From positions 4,451 to 68,450 of the forward strand of contig CAZJEN010000018.1 of the NCBI GenBank assembly GCA_964545045.1: a stretch of 64,000 bases of DNA, given 5' to 3'. Positions 50,234-58,970 of the stretch are shown piece after piece. Both the position numbers and the translations under genes were made by a program. Below the pieces are notes generated by a model that saw only the letters and a list, made by a program, of their open reading frames with translations, ran no database searches and had not been told where the DNA came from. This stretch comes from SIG307 sp964545045. GTDB taxonomy: Bacteria > Bacillota > Clostridia > Lachnospirales > Lachnospiraceae. Positions within the stretch are counted from its first letter, which is position 1; each line of letters starts with the position of its first letter.

Positions 50234-51028
50234 TTACGACCCGCAGGACTTATAATTCCTTACTCCTGCGCACCAAACTCCATAGCAAATCGCCAGAAAC
50301 ACTAACACGCCTACCGGATACAACCCCAGTACCCATTTTGTACTTCTCCCCAGCAAATACTGCAACGGATAATATTGTACCAGAGTATAAGGAATCACGA
50401 AGGTACAAAACCGCAGCACACCTTTTCCGTACACATCAATGGGGTACTTGCCGTGTTCTTTTGCTCCGTAGGTCAATGCGTTTAGAATGGATGTATCCTC
50501 AATGGTAAAAAAGCAGAAGCTGGCCCCTAACATATACAGCCCGATAAACAATAGTGTTCCCCCTGCAATCATAAGGAGCAAGATCACTACCGTCAAAAAG
50601 CTCCAACTCACCTGACTTTCTCTGATTCCGAGACAAAGGGTGATTGTTGCCGTGATCAGAGGACCTGTTCTTCCGATTTCAAATCGTGTCCCGATAATCT
50701 GCAAAATCGGACTGCAGGGACGAAGTAACATCCGGTCAAATTCACCGCTTTTGACAATTCCGGAGAATGTTTTAAATCCATTACCAACAAGCTCCGACAA
50801 GGTAAAGGACATATGTATCACAGAAAAACAAAGCAGCACATCTCCATAGGTATAGCCTTTGATTTCCGTCAGTCCGTCAAACAAAAAACGGATAGCAAGA
50901 AACTCGGTAAAGGCAATCATACACCGACCGAATATCATCAGTACAAAGGAAAATTTATACTCCATAATACTTCTGACACAAATGCCCGCATAGCGGATAT
51001 ACAAGGAAATACTTTTTCTTAGACTCAT
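50234..51028 (-). CDS. ABC-2 type permease (second subunit)
   Basis: 264 residues from MSLRKSISLYIRYAG; start at 51028 with GGGAGG 8 nt upstream. Six membrane helices, with the conserved segment RPCSPILQIIGTRFEIGRTGP seen in the ABC2_membrane_6 (DUF990) family. It pairs with the permease 4 bp upstream and the ATPase before it as an export complex. Substrate unknown; relatives export lipids or antibiotics. Confidence 0.83.
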   Translation of the reverse strand: MSLRKSISLYIRYAGICVRSIMEYKFSFVLMIFGRCMIAFTEFLAIRFLFDGLTEIKGYTYGDVLLCFSVIHMSFTLSELVGNGFKTFSGIVKSGEFDRMLLRPCSPILQIIGTRFEIGRTGPLITATITLCLGIRESQVSWSFLTVVILLLMIAGGTLLFIGLYMLGASFCFFTIEDTSILNALTYGAKEHGKYPIDVYGKGVLRFCTFVIPYTLVQYYPLQYLLGRSTKWVLGLYPVGVLVFLAICYGVWCAGVRNYKSCGS

Positions 51029-51032
51029 CTCA

Positions 51033-51836
51033 TCAACCTCCCTGTACCACGATTTTTCTCTCAACCTGCTTCCACACAAACAGGCCTGCTGCCACCAACA
51101 CCACCAGCCAGAATACCTGCTTTGCCATTACCGGTCCCAGCTCCGCCACCGGCAGATCACCGCTGTATACGCGGAACGGAACATTCTGCATATAGGCAAA
51201 TGGTAGCAGTTCCGTCACTTTGCGGAAGCTCTCCGGAAAGAAAGGAAGAGGAATTATATTTCCCATGAAAAAATCTGCGGAACCAAGCAGCACCATACGC
51301 CACCCTTGAGGAGAAATGGTGAAAAAGCAAAGCATATTCACAAACATACAAAGGGCCACCGCAACGCCCACAGCAAGCACTAACGTAACAAGGAACAGCA
51401 CAAATGCCACCGAACTTACCGGCAGCCCCATCCGCAAGGTTCCCGGAAGCAAAAATGCACAAATGATAATCGGTACACACCGAAGCAAAGCCTCTGCGCC
51501 CCGTCCTCCCACAATACGAGAAAACCACATAGAATACACGGAAACAGGACGGCACAGCTCGTAAGAAACGCCGCCGCTTTGGATCAAAGAAAAGATATCC
51601 TTATCTCCGGTCCAGGTCAGAAACAATGCCAAAAAAGCTTCTTTTAACCATATGTAGGTTACAATTGCTTCGTAATCCATAGGAAGCGCTTCTCCCATAG
51701 CCTCCGCGATGGCCTTGTAGGCCAAACACTCCATGATGCCCCAAATCAGCTGGGTGGTCAGAGCTGTCACAGATGCCATCCGATACTGGACTCCCGTAGC
51801 AAAGCGAAGCTTGAAAAACAGAAAGTATTTTTTCAT
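51033..51836 (-). CDS. ABC-2 type permease (first subunit)
   Basis: 267 residues, six membrane helices, starting MKKYFLFFKLRFATGVQYRM. It shares the SLIQSGGVSYELCRPVSVY motif, equivalent to the IVKSGEFDRMLLRPCSPI segment of the partner permease, so the two are paralogous halves of one exporter. It lies 9 bp after the ATPase gene and 4 bp before the second permease. Confidence 0.83.
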   Translation of the reverse strand: MKKYFLFFKLRFATGVQYRMASVTALTTQLIWGIMECLAYKAIAEAMGEALPMDYEAIVTYIWLKEAFLALFLTWTGDKDIFSLIQSGGVSYELCRPVSVYSMWFSRIVGGRGAEALLRCVPIIICAFLLPGTLRMGLPVSSVAFVLFLVTLVLAVGVAVALCMFVNMLCFFTISPQGWRMVLLGSADFFMGNIIPLPFFPESFRKVTELLPFAYMQNVPFRVYSGDLPVAELGPVMAKQVFWLVVLVAAGLFVWKQVERKIVVQGG

Positions 51837-51845
51837 AACGCCCTC

Positions 51846-52727
51846 CTACATAATATCCAGCTTTTTGTAGAGAGCTGCCATAACGTGGTCAAGGTTCAGA
51901 CCGGACTGTGCCGCAGACTCCTCCGCCTCAACTGCCTTCCCGCCGTCGACCTGCACGTTTTCCGACTCTGCCGCCACTTCTGAAACTCCAGCCGCTGTTC
52001 GCAAATCCTGCAAGCTGCCGTCCAGCAATATCTGCCCTTTGCCAATTAAAATCACCCGCTCCGCAATGGCTTCGATATCCTGCATATCATGGGTGGTCAA
52101 AATGACTGTGGTTTTATGCTCCCGGTTCATCTTTTTGATAAAGTCCCGCACCGCCAGCTTTGACACCGCATCCAGACCGATGGTCGGCTCGTCCAGAAAC
52201 AAAATCTTTGGCTCATGAAGTAAGGATGCCGCCACCTCACAACGCATTCGTTGTCCTAAAGACAACTGTCTTGTGGGAGTTTTCAGAATTTCGGATAATT
52301 GCAAAAGTTCCGTCAATTCTTCCAGTTTTCGATTGTAATTTTCTTTGGAAACAGAATAGATTTCCTTTAGAAGTTCAAAGGAATCTATGACCGGAATATC
52401 CCACCACAGCTGGGAACGCTGTCCGAATACCACGCCGATTTGTCTTACGTGCTCGGTGCGGTTCTTCCATGGAATCCGCCCGTCAACGCGACAGGTTCCG
52501 GAATCCGGGGTTAATATTCCGCTTAGAATTTTGATGGTGGAGCTCTTTCCGGCGCCGTTTGGTCCGATGTATCCGACCATTTCGCCTTCGCCGATGGTAA
52601 AGCTCACATCCTTTAGGGCATGAAGGACCTCATGCTCCCTGCGAAACAAAGACTTACAGGCTTCTGAAAAGCCTGCCTTTCGTTTTGCAACCTTGTACGA
52701 CTTACATACATGTTCCATCGTAATCAT
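51846..52727 (-). CDS. ABC transporter ATPase of the two-permease exporter
   Basis: 293 residues from MITMEHVCKSYKVAKRK; start at 52727 with AGGAGG upstream. Walker A GPNGAGKSSTIK, signature LSLGQRMRCEVAASLL, Walker B ILFLDEPTIGLD. The SLFRREHEVLHALKDVSF lead-in is typical of the DUF990-associated ATPases. The last 50 residues are a variable acidic tail (EAEESAAQSG). It heads the three-gene operon. Confidence 0.93.
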   Translation of the reverse strand: MITMEHVCKSYKVAKRKAGFSEACKSLFRREHEVLHALKDVSFTIGEGEMVGYIGPNGAGKSSTIKILSGILTPDSGTCRVDGRIPWKNRTEHVRQIGVVFGQRSQLWWDIPVIDSFELLKEIYSVSKENYNRKLEELTELLQLSEILKTPTRQLSLGQRMRCEVAASLLHEPKILFLDEPTIGLDAVSKLAVRDFIKKMNREHKTTVILTTHDMQDIEAIAERVILIGKGQILLDGSLQDLRTAAGVSEVAAESENVQVDGGKAVEAEESAAQSGLNLDHVMAALYKKLDIM

Positions 52728-52842
52728 TGTTACTTCCTCCTGGTAGTTATACTTTGCGATGTCGATTGACATCATATCTTGCCAAGTCGGTCTGGTTTCT
52801 GCCGGATTTTGCCGGCAAATTACCGATGGTATTTATCGTAAA

Positions 52843-52969
52843 AAAAGACAGTAGAACGTTCGCAAATGCTACGCGTAATACTGTCTTTCTATACTCTGAA
52901 ACCATATCGTATAAAATACATTTTATGAAGTTGGAGTTTTATAATAGCATACCTGTCAGATAATGTCAA
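52843..52969 (-). promoter_or_regulatory. promoter and leader terminator ahead of the ABC exporter
   Basis: Minus strand TTGACA (52964-52969), 17-bp spacer, TATTAT (52941-52946). About 50-90 nt downstream, GACAGTA/TACTGTC arms (52879-52885, 52847-52853) are followed by TTTTTTT. The terminator lies between promoter and ATPase start, so it may attenuate this operon, or it may simply end the upstream ABC operon and be read through. No leader ORF was recognised. Confidence 0.6.
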
Positions 52970-53069
52970 CCGCCATTTTCTGAAATTCCGAACCTTTCTT
53001 ATTGTTTCTCCAACTTCCGTTTAAATACATTCCAATCGTCCCAAACACCGGCGTATGTCATCCGGATTC

Positions 53070-53747
53070 TTAGAATTCCTTCTTCTTCATTATCTTGTTC
53101 GCAATCAAATAGGAGCAGAATAACACCAACACTGTCAGCACAAGCAAGCCGCCGATCAGAATACCGTTTAACACTACTTCCGATTCAATTCCACCAAAAA
53201 ACTTTGTCAAGCCGCCTACCAAATCGATATGAAGTACTTCTGTCAAAAACTTAAATCCTGCAATACCTACAAACGCAACACCAATCATAGCTCCGGTTAC
53301 AATCATCCGGCCTTTTTCCGCACCGAATTTGAAGTCAAGAGGAATGGCCACCGCTAACATCAGACCCACCACCAGCATCATTCCCATAATACCGGAAGCA
53401 GCATCGCCAAAACTGAAGGTTACTTTTTTTACAACGTTTTCCACATAATTGAGCACCATTGCAATCACGGCCGCCGTCAAAATATCCAAAAACGCAAACA
53501 AATATTTTTCCTTCACATAGGTCTTTCTGTTTGCCGGCAAAGAAAGCAAGAACAACATACCGCCGTTCATTTCATCATAACTGATTGTCGTCAGTGTAAG
53601 TGTGGATAAAATCAACATTACATAATTTCCCGCAAAACCGATATCATCCGAACCGAAAGCCAAAAACACGGCTAATAATAACACCACAATCAAAAACTTC
53701 TTCTGCTTAGCCAATACCCTAAAATCCTTTATCAATAATCCCTTCAT
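53070..53747 (-). CDS. ABC-2 type permease of the GntR-linked exporter
   Basis: 225 residues, about six membrane helices, starting MKGLLIKDFRVLAKQKKFLI, the typical beginning of ABC-2 permeases paired with YtrB-like ATPases, with SYDEMNGGMLFLLSLPANRKTYV after the second helix. It lies 1 bp after the ATPase gene. Probably a cell-envelope or antimicrobial-peptide exporter; substrate not determinable. Confidence 0.83.
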   Translation of the reverse strand: MKGLLIKDFRVLAKQKKFLIVVLLLAVFLAFGSDDIGFAGNYVMLILSTLTLTTISYDEMNGGMLFLLSLPANRKTYVKEKYLFAFLDILTAAVIAMVLNYVENVVKKVTFSFGDAASGIMGMMLVVGLMLAVAIPLDFKFGAEKGRMIVTGAMIGVAFVGIAGFKFLTEVLHIDLVGGLTKFFGGIESEVVLNGILIGGLLVLTVLVLFCSYLIANKIMKKKEF

Positions 53748-53748
53748 A

Positions 53749-54600
53749 TTACTTTCTTCCTCCCTTTCCCAACATCATAATCAGGTCATCAATATTACCT
53801 TTCTCAATGGCAATCTGCGGATAATTCTCCTGATAGAAATCCTTCCGGTTCGTTAGGCAGAGATATCCGAACTTTTCTTGCCTCGTTGCCAAAATATAGT
53901 CCTTGTCCAGTATCTCATACTGCTCCTCGGTTACCTTTAACACGCCGTACTCCGAAAGCAACACATCCGTCTCCTCGTGAAGCACAATCTGCCCATCGGC
54001 AATCATGTAAATATCATCGCAAAGGCCCTCCAGGTCCGTCGCAATGTGGGAGCTGATGAGGATTGCATTTTCCTCATTGTCCATGTACTCCCTAAGCATA
54101 TCGAGAAGCTCGGTACGCATTACCACGTCCAGTCCCGCCGTCGGCTCATCCAAAATCAACAGTCTCGCGTCGTGGGTCATTGCCATAATGATCTTGAACT
54201 TTGCCTTCATACCGGTGGAAAACTCCTTCATCGGCTTGTCCATCGGAATGTCATACTGCTTACACTTTTCAAGATAATCCCGCTCCGAAAAGTTCTTGTA
54301 CATTGCCTTCAAAATCGGCAGCATATCCTTTGCGGTAAACAGTTCGCAGGCATTGGCCTCCGCCAGCACCACGCCCAACTGTTCCTTATCCTCCGGCGTA
54401 ATCTCGGAAAGCTTCTTTCCGAACATCTCGATGCTGCCGCTGTCCGGATAAACCAGACCCAATACAGACTTAAAGGTGGTACTCTTTCCGGCACCGTTTC
54501 TGCCGATTAATCCGGTCACCTGACCTTTTTTGATTTCCATGGAACAATCCAATTCAAAGGAATCATACTTTTTCTTTACATTACTAAGCTTTAATAACAT
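53749..54600 (-). CDS. ABC transporter ATPase, YtrB-like
   Basis: 283 residues: Walker A GRNGAGKSTTFK, signature FSTGMKAKFKIIMAM, Walker B LLILDEPTAGLD. The degenerate FSTGMK signature is common in YtrB-type ATPases. It is flanked by a YtrA-type repressor and a permease, so the three genes form a self-regulated exporter operon. Confidence 0.92.
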   Translation of the reverse strand: MLLKLSNVKKKYDSFELDCSMEIKKGQVTGLIGRNGAGKSTTFKSVLGLVYPDSGSIEMFGKKLSEITPEDKEQLGVVLAEANACELFTAKDMLPILKAMYKNFSERDYLEKCKQYDIPMDKPMKEFSTGMKAKFKIIMAMTHDARLLILDEPTAGLDVVMRTELLDMLREYMDNEENAILISSHIATDLEGLCDDIYMIADGQIVLHEETDVLLSEYGVLKVTEEQYEILDKDYILATRQEKFGYLCLTNRKDFYQENYPQIAIEKGNIDDLIMMLGKGGRK

Positions 54601-54630
54601 TTCTATCCCTCCAATTTTACCTATAACCTA

Positions 54631-55005
54631 CTAAAAATCGCCTAACACAACCTGAAACAGCTCTTGCGTATCCTCTGCAGACATCCCGCATTCTCTCGCC
54701 TTGCGGATTCCCTGTTCAAAGAGCTTTTCCACTTCCTTCTGTTTTTCCTCCATGGCAAGGTTCGGGTTCATATTCGCCACAAAGCTTCCTTTGCCGTGAA
54801 CGGTGACGATATAACCCTCCTGTTCCATGGCATCGTACGCCTTCTTTACTGTAAGAGCACTGATACGCAAATCCTTGGACAGTGTTCTTACCGACGGAAG
54901 CATGGTGTCCGGCTTGAGCTGGCCGGTCATTATCTTCTCTTTCATCTGTGACACGATCTGCTCATAAATCGGTGTCATAGACGAATTGTTAATTATAATA
55001 TTCAT
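54631..55005 (-). CDS. GntR-family repressor, YtrA subfamily
   Basis: 124 residues. Winged helix from TPIYEQIVSQMKEKIMTGQLKP to EQEGYIVTVHGKGSFV, then a short helical dimerisation tail instead of a ligand domain, the YtrA hallmark. It heads the ABC operon and sits 22 bp from a large inverted repeat overlapping the promoter, its likely operator. Confidence 0.9.
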   Translation of the reverse strand: MNIIINNSSMTPIYEQIVSQMKEKIMTGQLKPDTMLPSVRTLSKDLRISALTVKKAYDAMEQEGYIVTVHGKGSFVANMNPNLAMEEKQKEVEKLFEQGIRKARECGMSAEDTQELFQVVLGDF

Positions 55006-55027
55006 AGGTGATCATCCTCCTGACATC

Positions 55028-55076
55028 AAACAGTATATAACAGTTTATAACTGTTGTCAAGTGTTATATACTGTTT
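55028..55076 (-). promoter_or_regulatory. YtrA-type operator overlapping the ABC operon promoter
   Basis: Perfect 15-bp inverted repeat AAACAGTATATAACA (55028-55042) / TGTTATATACTGTTT (55062-55076), 19 bp apart, with a further ACAGTTTATAACTGT palindrome overlapping the first arm and the spacer. The promoter TTGACA (55055-55060), 17-bp spacer, TATACT (55032-55037) lies inside the repeat. Confidence 0.8.
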
Positions 55077-55137
55077 ATTTTAAATTTTTTTATTTTATCT
55101 CTCGTTCTATAGGAAATGCGCAATTTCCTCGTAAAAA

Positions 55138-55180
55138 CAAAAGGCTCCGGTATCCTGTGACACCAAAGCCTTTTCGTGGA
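55138..55180 (-). terminator. terminator of the beta-helix lipoprotein gene
   Basis: Minus strand AAAAGGCT-GGTGTC and GATACC-AGCCTTTT arms followed by GTTTTTACG. Confidence 0.75.
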
Positions 55181-55196
55181 TTCATTTCTTCTCTTA

Positions 55197-56189
55197 TTAC
55201 TTAATTTTTGTAACCGTTCCACCGTTCATCTCTGTTGCATTTCCCGACTGGATACCGTCTTCTCCGGCACTCAAAGCTAACGTACCTCCGTTGATGATGA
55301 CGCGGTTCTCTGCCTGAACATCGTCAGAATCACCGATCAGCGTAAGCGTACCGCCGTCAATGATCACATTACCCAGCGTCGGGTCTACATCATTGCTGGA
55401 CTTGATTGCATCGGATTCGGAGCGTACGGTAATGGTTCCGCCGGTAATCTGCAATAAATCCCTGCCGGTAATACCATCGTCCACCGCATCCACTTCAACG
55501 ATACCTCCGTTAATGTAAAGGGAATCCTTACCCTTGATGGCATCGCCGTAATTGGCAACAACCTTTAACTTACCTTCACCTTCAATGACCAAATCATGCT
55601 TTGCAAAGAAGGTAGCGTCCGGCTCGTCCTCCTCCGGCTCAAATACATAGTTTGCTCCGTCAGTGAACACATTCTCCGTCCCCTTTGCCAACGTTACAGT
55701 CACCTTTGCAGCCTTCTTACTGTAGAAAGCGGCACTATCTGTATTATGTACCTTCACGCCGTTTAAAATCAAGTGAACTTCGCTTTCGTTATCCACATTT
55801 ACATAAATGTAGCCATCAGACAAGGTACCGCTGATTTCGTAAGTACCGGCTTCTTCGATTTTCAGACGGTCTGCTCTTACATCACAGCCGGCACCGTCCA
55901 CCGTAATGCCGGAATCACTCAGAACCACGGTAGTCACTCCGCCGGTCTTGTCACCACTTTCCGTCACGTCTGCAACGTCGTTCTTATCCTCGGTGGCCTC
56001 GTTATTATTGGCAGATTCCTCATCCGGCTTCTCCTGCGCATCTCCGCCCTGATTTGCGGCATCTCCCGGGGTCTGCTCGCCTACCACATTATCATTCTGC
56101 GGTTGCTCGTCCTGCGTACCGCAAGCTGCAACACCCAGCACTAACATTGCCAACAAAATTGCGGTAGCTTTTCTCGTATATCTTCTCAT
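55197..56189 (-). CDS. carbohydrate-binding-domain lipoprotein (DUF4353 type)
   Basis: 330 residues. Lipobox signal peptide (LAMLVLGVAACG), then a 70-residue Asn/Asp/Glu-rich linker, then a right-handed beta-helix with repeated INGG.V.V, ITGGT.TV and INGGTLAL rungs. The segments LVIEGEGKLKVVANYGDAIKGKD and DDGI are typical of DUF4353 surface proteins. No catalytic site is evident. It is monocistronic and probably outward-facing on the membrane, exposed through the cell wall. Confidence 0.8.
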   Translation of the reverse strand: MRRYTRKATAILLAMLVLGVAACGTQDEQPQNDNVVGEQTPGDAANQGGDAQEKPDEESANNNEATEDKNDVADVTESGDKTGGVTTVVLSDSGITVDGAGCDVRADRLKIEEAGTYEISGTLSDGYIYVNVDNESEVHLILNGVKVHNTDSAAFYSKKAAKVTVTLAKGTENVFTDGANYVFEPEEDEPDATFFAKHDLVIEGEGKLKVVANYGDAIKGKDSLYINGGIVEVDAVDDGITGRDLLQITGGTITVRSESDAIKSSNDVDPTLGNVIIDGGTLTLIGDSDDVQAENRVIINGGTLALSAGEDGIQSGNATEMNGGTVTKIK

Positions 56190-56263
56190 GATTTGTCTCC
56201 TTTTACAAATTTTGTCTTATACTAATCATATACTTTATTTGTGACTTTTCTATGACGAAATAC

Positions 56264-56968
56264 TTAATTTTCCAACGTCCACCCATGGTCTCCGTGGTAC
56301 ACCATCAGCTTCGTCATACCACCGTCGATACAAATATTCTCTCCCGTGATAAATCCAGCCTTCTCCGAAGCGAGAAATAGTACCATATTGGCAATATCCA
56401 TAGGATGTCCCACTCTGCCAGCCGGCTGCTGCACCGCATCCGGGCCTGAAAACTCACTTCCTGTCGTATCAATCCATCCCGGTGATATTGAGTTTACCCG
56501 GACCTTACCGGAAAGGCTCACCGCCAAAGCGTGAGTCAGCGCCGCAATCCCCCCCTTTGCCGCCGTATAACTCTCAGTCTGGGGCTGGCTCATACGGTCC
56601 CTGGACGAAGAAATGTTAATCACGGATGCCCCTTCCGTAAAAAACGGTGCAAAAAGCTTTGTCAAATAAAACGGCGCGGTCACGCCTACTGCCAAGGCAT
56701 ATTCAAATTCCTCATAACTGCATTCATCAATGCCTCTCATAATCGGAAGTGCATTGTTGACCAGCACATCCACCCGACCGTACCTTTCTGTTACCTCTTT
56801 TGCAAAGTTCTCCAGCACTGCCTTATCCGCAATATCTCCCACAAAATGCTCTCCCGGTGCTTTATCAATGACACAGACCGTCGCTCCGGCCTTCCTAAAC
56901 TCCTCCGTGATACATTTCCCGATACCGTTGGCGCCACCGGTGACGACGATGATTTTATTTTTGAACAT
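56264..56968 (-). CDS. short-chain dehydrogenase/reductase
   Basis: 234 residues from MFKNKIIVVTGGANGIGKC (Rossmann TGxxxGIG). An acidic residue after strand 2 (VIDKAPG) suggests NAD preference. NNALP stands in place of NNAG, the catalytic Ser lies in VINISSSRDRM, and Tyr/Lys in ESYTAAKGG. The start at 56968 has GGAGG 9 nt upstream. Substrate unknown; it is monocistronic. Confidence 0.88.
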   Translation of the reverse strand: MFKNKIIVVTGGANGIGKCITEEFRKAGATVCVIDKAPGEHFVGDIADKAVLENFAKEVTERYGRVDVLVNNALPIMRGIDECSYEEFEYALAVGVTAPFYLTKLFAPFFTEGASVINISSSRDRMSQPQTESYTAAKGGIAALTHALAVSLSGKVRVNSISPGWIDTTGSEFSGPDAVQQPAGRVGHPMDIANMVLFLASEKAGFITGENICIDGGMTKLMVYHGDHGWTLEN

Positions 56969-57082
56969 CAATATATGCCTCCACTAATTTAAGTTTCCCT
57001 TTCAACTAAAAGTATAACACACTCTCACTCAGCCCGCACCTAAAATTTTCTCGCTCTTTCAGACGCATCATCATCTGACTTG

Positions 57083-57111
57083 TTGTATTTCCCGTCGAAA
57101 TAAGATACAAT
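57083..57111 (+). promoter_or_regulatory. sigma-A promoter of the D,D-carboxypeptidase-like gene
   Basis: TTGTAT (57083-57088), 17-bp spacer, TACAAT (57106-57111), about 37 bp before the ATG. Confidence 0.55.
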
Positions 57112-57147
57112 AAAATTATCAATACAAACGAAACGGAGATTCCCTTT

Positions 57148-58335
57148 ATGAAAAAACATAGATATTTCCTATCCGGCCTTATTCTTCCGGCACTGATTTG
57201 TTTTGTAAGTATCGTCCCTGCCGCATGTTCGCAACTGACAAACAGTCCTTCTCCGACGGTTACCGCGTCTCCGGAACCGACAGTTACAGCCACATTGACT
57301 CCTACGGCAACTCCGGAACCTACCGCCACACCGATTCCTACACCAACCGTAACACCGGAACCTACTGCCACACCGGTTCCGACGCCGACCGCAACTCCGG
57401 AGCCGACCGCCACACCTATTCCGGTGCCTACCGCAACAGCCGCACCGACATCTCCCCCAGTTCCGACGGCAACTGCCACGCCGCTTCCTACAAAAAAACC
57501 TACACCAACGCCGGCAATTTACGCGGCAAACGGCGTTACCGACAACCTTCCAAAATTTTCGGGGTATTCCTATGTGATTGCAGATGCAGAAACAGAAGAA
57601 ACACTGCTTTCCTATAACGGCGAGAAGTTTATTTATCCTGCAAGTACCATCAAGCTGCTGACCGCAATGACTGCCCTTGACCATGCCGCCCCTGCCCTTC
57701 TTCTTACGACCAAACAGTCGATTTTGGACGGTGTGGACTGGGATGTCTGGGTGATGGATGTACCGGCGGATACCACCTACTCTCTGGAGGTGTGGATGAA
57801 CCTTCTCCTGATTCAATCCTACGGAGATGTGGCGGATACCGTTGCGGACGGAGTGGGCGGCTCCATTGATACCTTTGTTTCCTGGATGAATGAGAAAATA
57901 GAAGCCATGGGGCTTGAAAATACTTCTGCCGATAATCCCATCGGTCTGGATATCAGCAATTACTACAACGAGACCTACAGTACGGCAAACGACATGATGA
58001 AAATTACCTTGGAAGCGCTAAACTACCCACTGATTCAGGAGATTATGCAAAAGGCGGAATATGTCGTTCCGGCCAGCGGTATCGTAGAAGAACATACGAT
58101 TGAGAATTCGAATCAACTGCAATCAAAACCGGATACCTACCACAGCGACCTCTTTACAACGCTGGGCGGCAAAACCGGTTCCACGGACGATGCCGGCAAA
58201 TGCCTGTCCGTCATCGTAAAATCCAATCAAACCGAACACCGCTATGCATGCGTATACTACGGGGCGCCGAATTCCAAAACCATGTATCCGGAGATTATAG
58301 AGTTGCTGGAATATGTAATAGAAAGTTACGAGTAA
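57148..58335 (+). CDS. D-alanyl-D-alanine carboxypeptidase-like lipoprotein (S11) with Thr/Pro linker
   Basis: 395 residues. Lipobox SIVPAACS. A 90-residue TPEPTATPIPTP-type linker precedes a PBP5-like domain with SxxK in YPASTIKLLTAM (S166, K169) and KTG in GGKTGSTDD (K342). The second motif, normally SxN, reads SYG (S224-G226), so the Asn is absent. S11 enzymes trim stem peptides outside the membrane. Loss of the Asn may reduce or change activity. The long linker would place the domain within the cell wall. Confidence 0.82.
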   Translation: MKKHRYFLSGLILPALICFVSIVPAACSQLTNSPSPTVTASPEPTVTATLTPTATPEPTATPIPTPTVTPEPTATPVPTPTATPEPTATPIPVPTATAAPTSPPVPTATATPLPTKKPTPTPAIYAANGVTDNLPKFSGYSYVIADAETEETLLSYNGEKFIYPASTIKLLTAMTALDHAAPALLLTTKQSILDGVDWDVWVMDVPADTTYSLEVWMNLLLIQSYGDVADTVADGVGGSIDTFVSWMNEKIEAMGLENTSADNPIGLDISNYYNETYSTANDMMKITLEALNYPLIQEIMQKAEYVVPASGIVEEHTIENSNQLQSKPDTYHSDLFTTLGGKTGSTDDAGKCLSVIVKSNQTEHRYACVYYGAPNSKTMYPEIIELLEYVIESYE

Positions 58336-58340
58336 AACAA

Positions 58341-58378
58341 AGAAGTCCGTGAGGATAAATCCTCCGGACTTCTCGTTT
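58341..58378 (+). terminator. terminator of the D,D-carboxypeptidase-like gene
   Basis: GAAGTCCG...GAGGAT and ATCCTC...CGGACTTC arms, followed by TCGTTTTC. Confidence 0.85.
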
Positions 58379-58398
58379 TCTTGCAATTCGCAAGTAAT

Positions 58399-58571
58399 AT
58401 TATCTCTTGGAGAACTGTCCATGCGTTAAGAAAACGGTCCGGTGGACCGTTTTTAGCGTGGAGATTCCGAGCCACGCTCGGAACTGACCTCGGGAACCGA
58501 GGTCATCGGAACAAAAAAATCCCCCCACAAAGTGGAGGGATTTTGTGTTCCGATTATCTCTTGGAGAACTG
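58399..58571. repeat. 19-bp duplication of the rpsI end flanking a hairpin-rich insert; contains the rpsI terminator
   Basis: ATTATCTCTTGGAGAACTG occurs at 58399-58417 and 58553-58571; the second copy encodes the last residues (QFSKR) and stop of S9. Between them are consecutive hairpins: ACGGTCC/GGACCGT, TTCCGAG/CTCGGAA, TGACCTCG/CGAGGTCA, and a long stem at 58508-58553 whose minus strand gives AATCCCTCCAC...GTGG followed by GGGATTTTTTTG, a terminator for rplM-rpsI. Confidence 0.7.
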
Positions 58572-58946
58572 CGGTGCACGACGAGCAGCCTTCAAGCCGT
58601 ACTTCTTTCTTTCCTTCATACGAGGATCTCTGGTTAAGAAGCCAGCCTTCTTTAATGCCGGACGATAGTCAGCATCTGCCTGCAATAAAGCACGGGAAAT
58701 ACCGTGTCTGATTGCACCTGCCTGGCCGGTGAAACCACCGCCACGAACAGTTACGATAACATCGAACTTATCAGCGGTCTCGGTTAATGCGAGCGGCTGA
58801 CGAACGATGAGCTTCAAGGTCTCAAGACCGAAATAATTGTCAATATCTCTCTTATTGATAGTAACCTTGCCGTTACCCGGAACGAGGTATACTCTAGCGA
58901 TACTGCTCTTTCTTCTACCAGTACCGTAAAATCTTGCCTTAGCCAT
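58554..58946 (-). CDS. rpsI: 30S ribosomal protein S9
   Basis: 130 residues from MAKARFYGTGRRKSSIARVYL to QFSKR, with GRRKSS.ARV and GGG.TGQAGAIRHGI.RAL as in all bacterial S9 proteins; the C-terminal Lys-Arg tail reaches the ribosomal P site. Co-transcribed with rplM 24 bp upstream, each with an AGGAGG site. Confidence 0.98.
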   Translation of the reverse strand: MAKARFYGTGRRKSSIARVYLVPGNGKVTINKRDIDNYFGLETLKLIVRQPLALTETADKFDVIVTVRGGGFTGQAGAIRHGISRALLQADADYRPALKKAGFLTRDPRMKERKKYGLKAARRAPQFSKR

Positions 58947-58970
58947 TTAAATTTCCTCCTTTCGACCTAA

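Noticed and set aside
57006..57479. Minus-strand ORF rich in Val/Gly opposite the D,D-carboxypeptidase linker
   Set aside because: It is the antisense of the Thr/Pro repeat linker; similar Gly/Val shadows lie opposite the other two linkers (22832-23731, 45555-46142).
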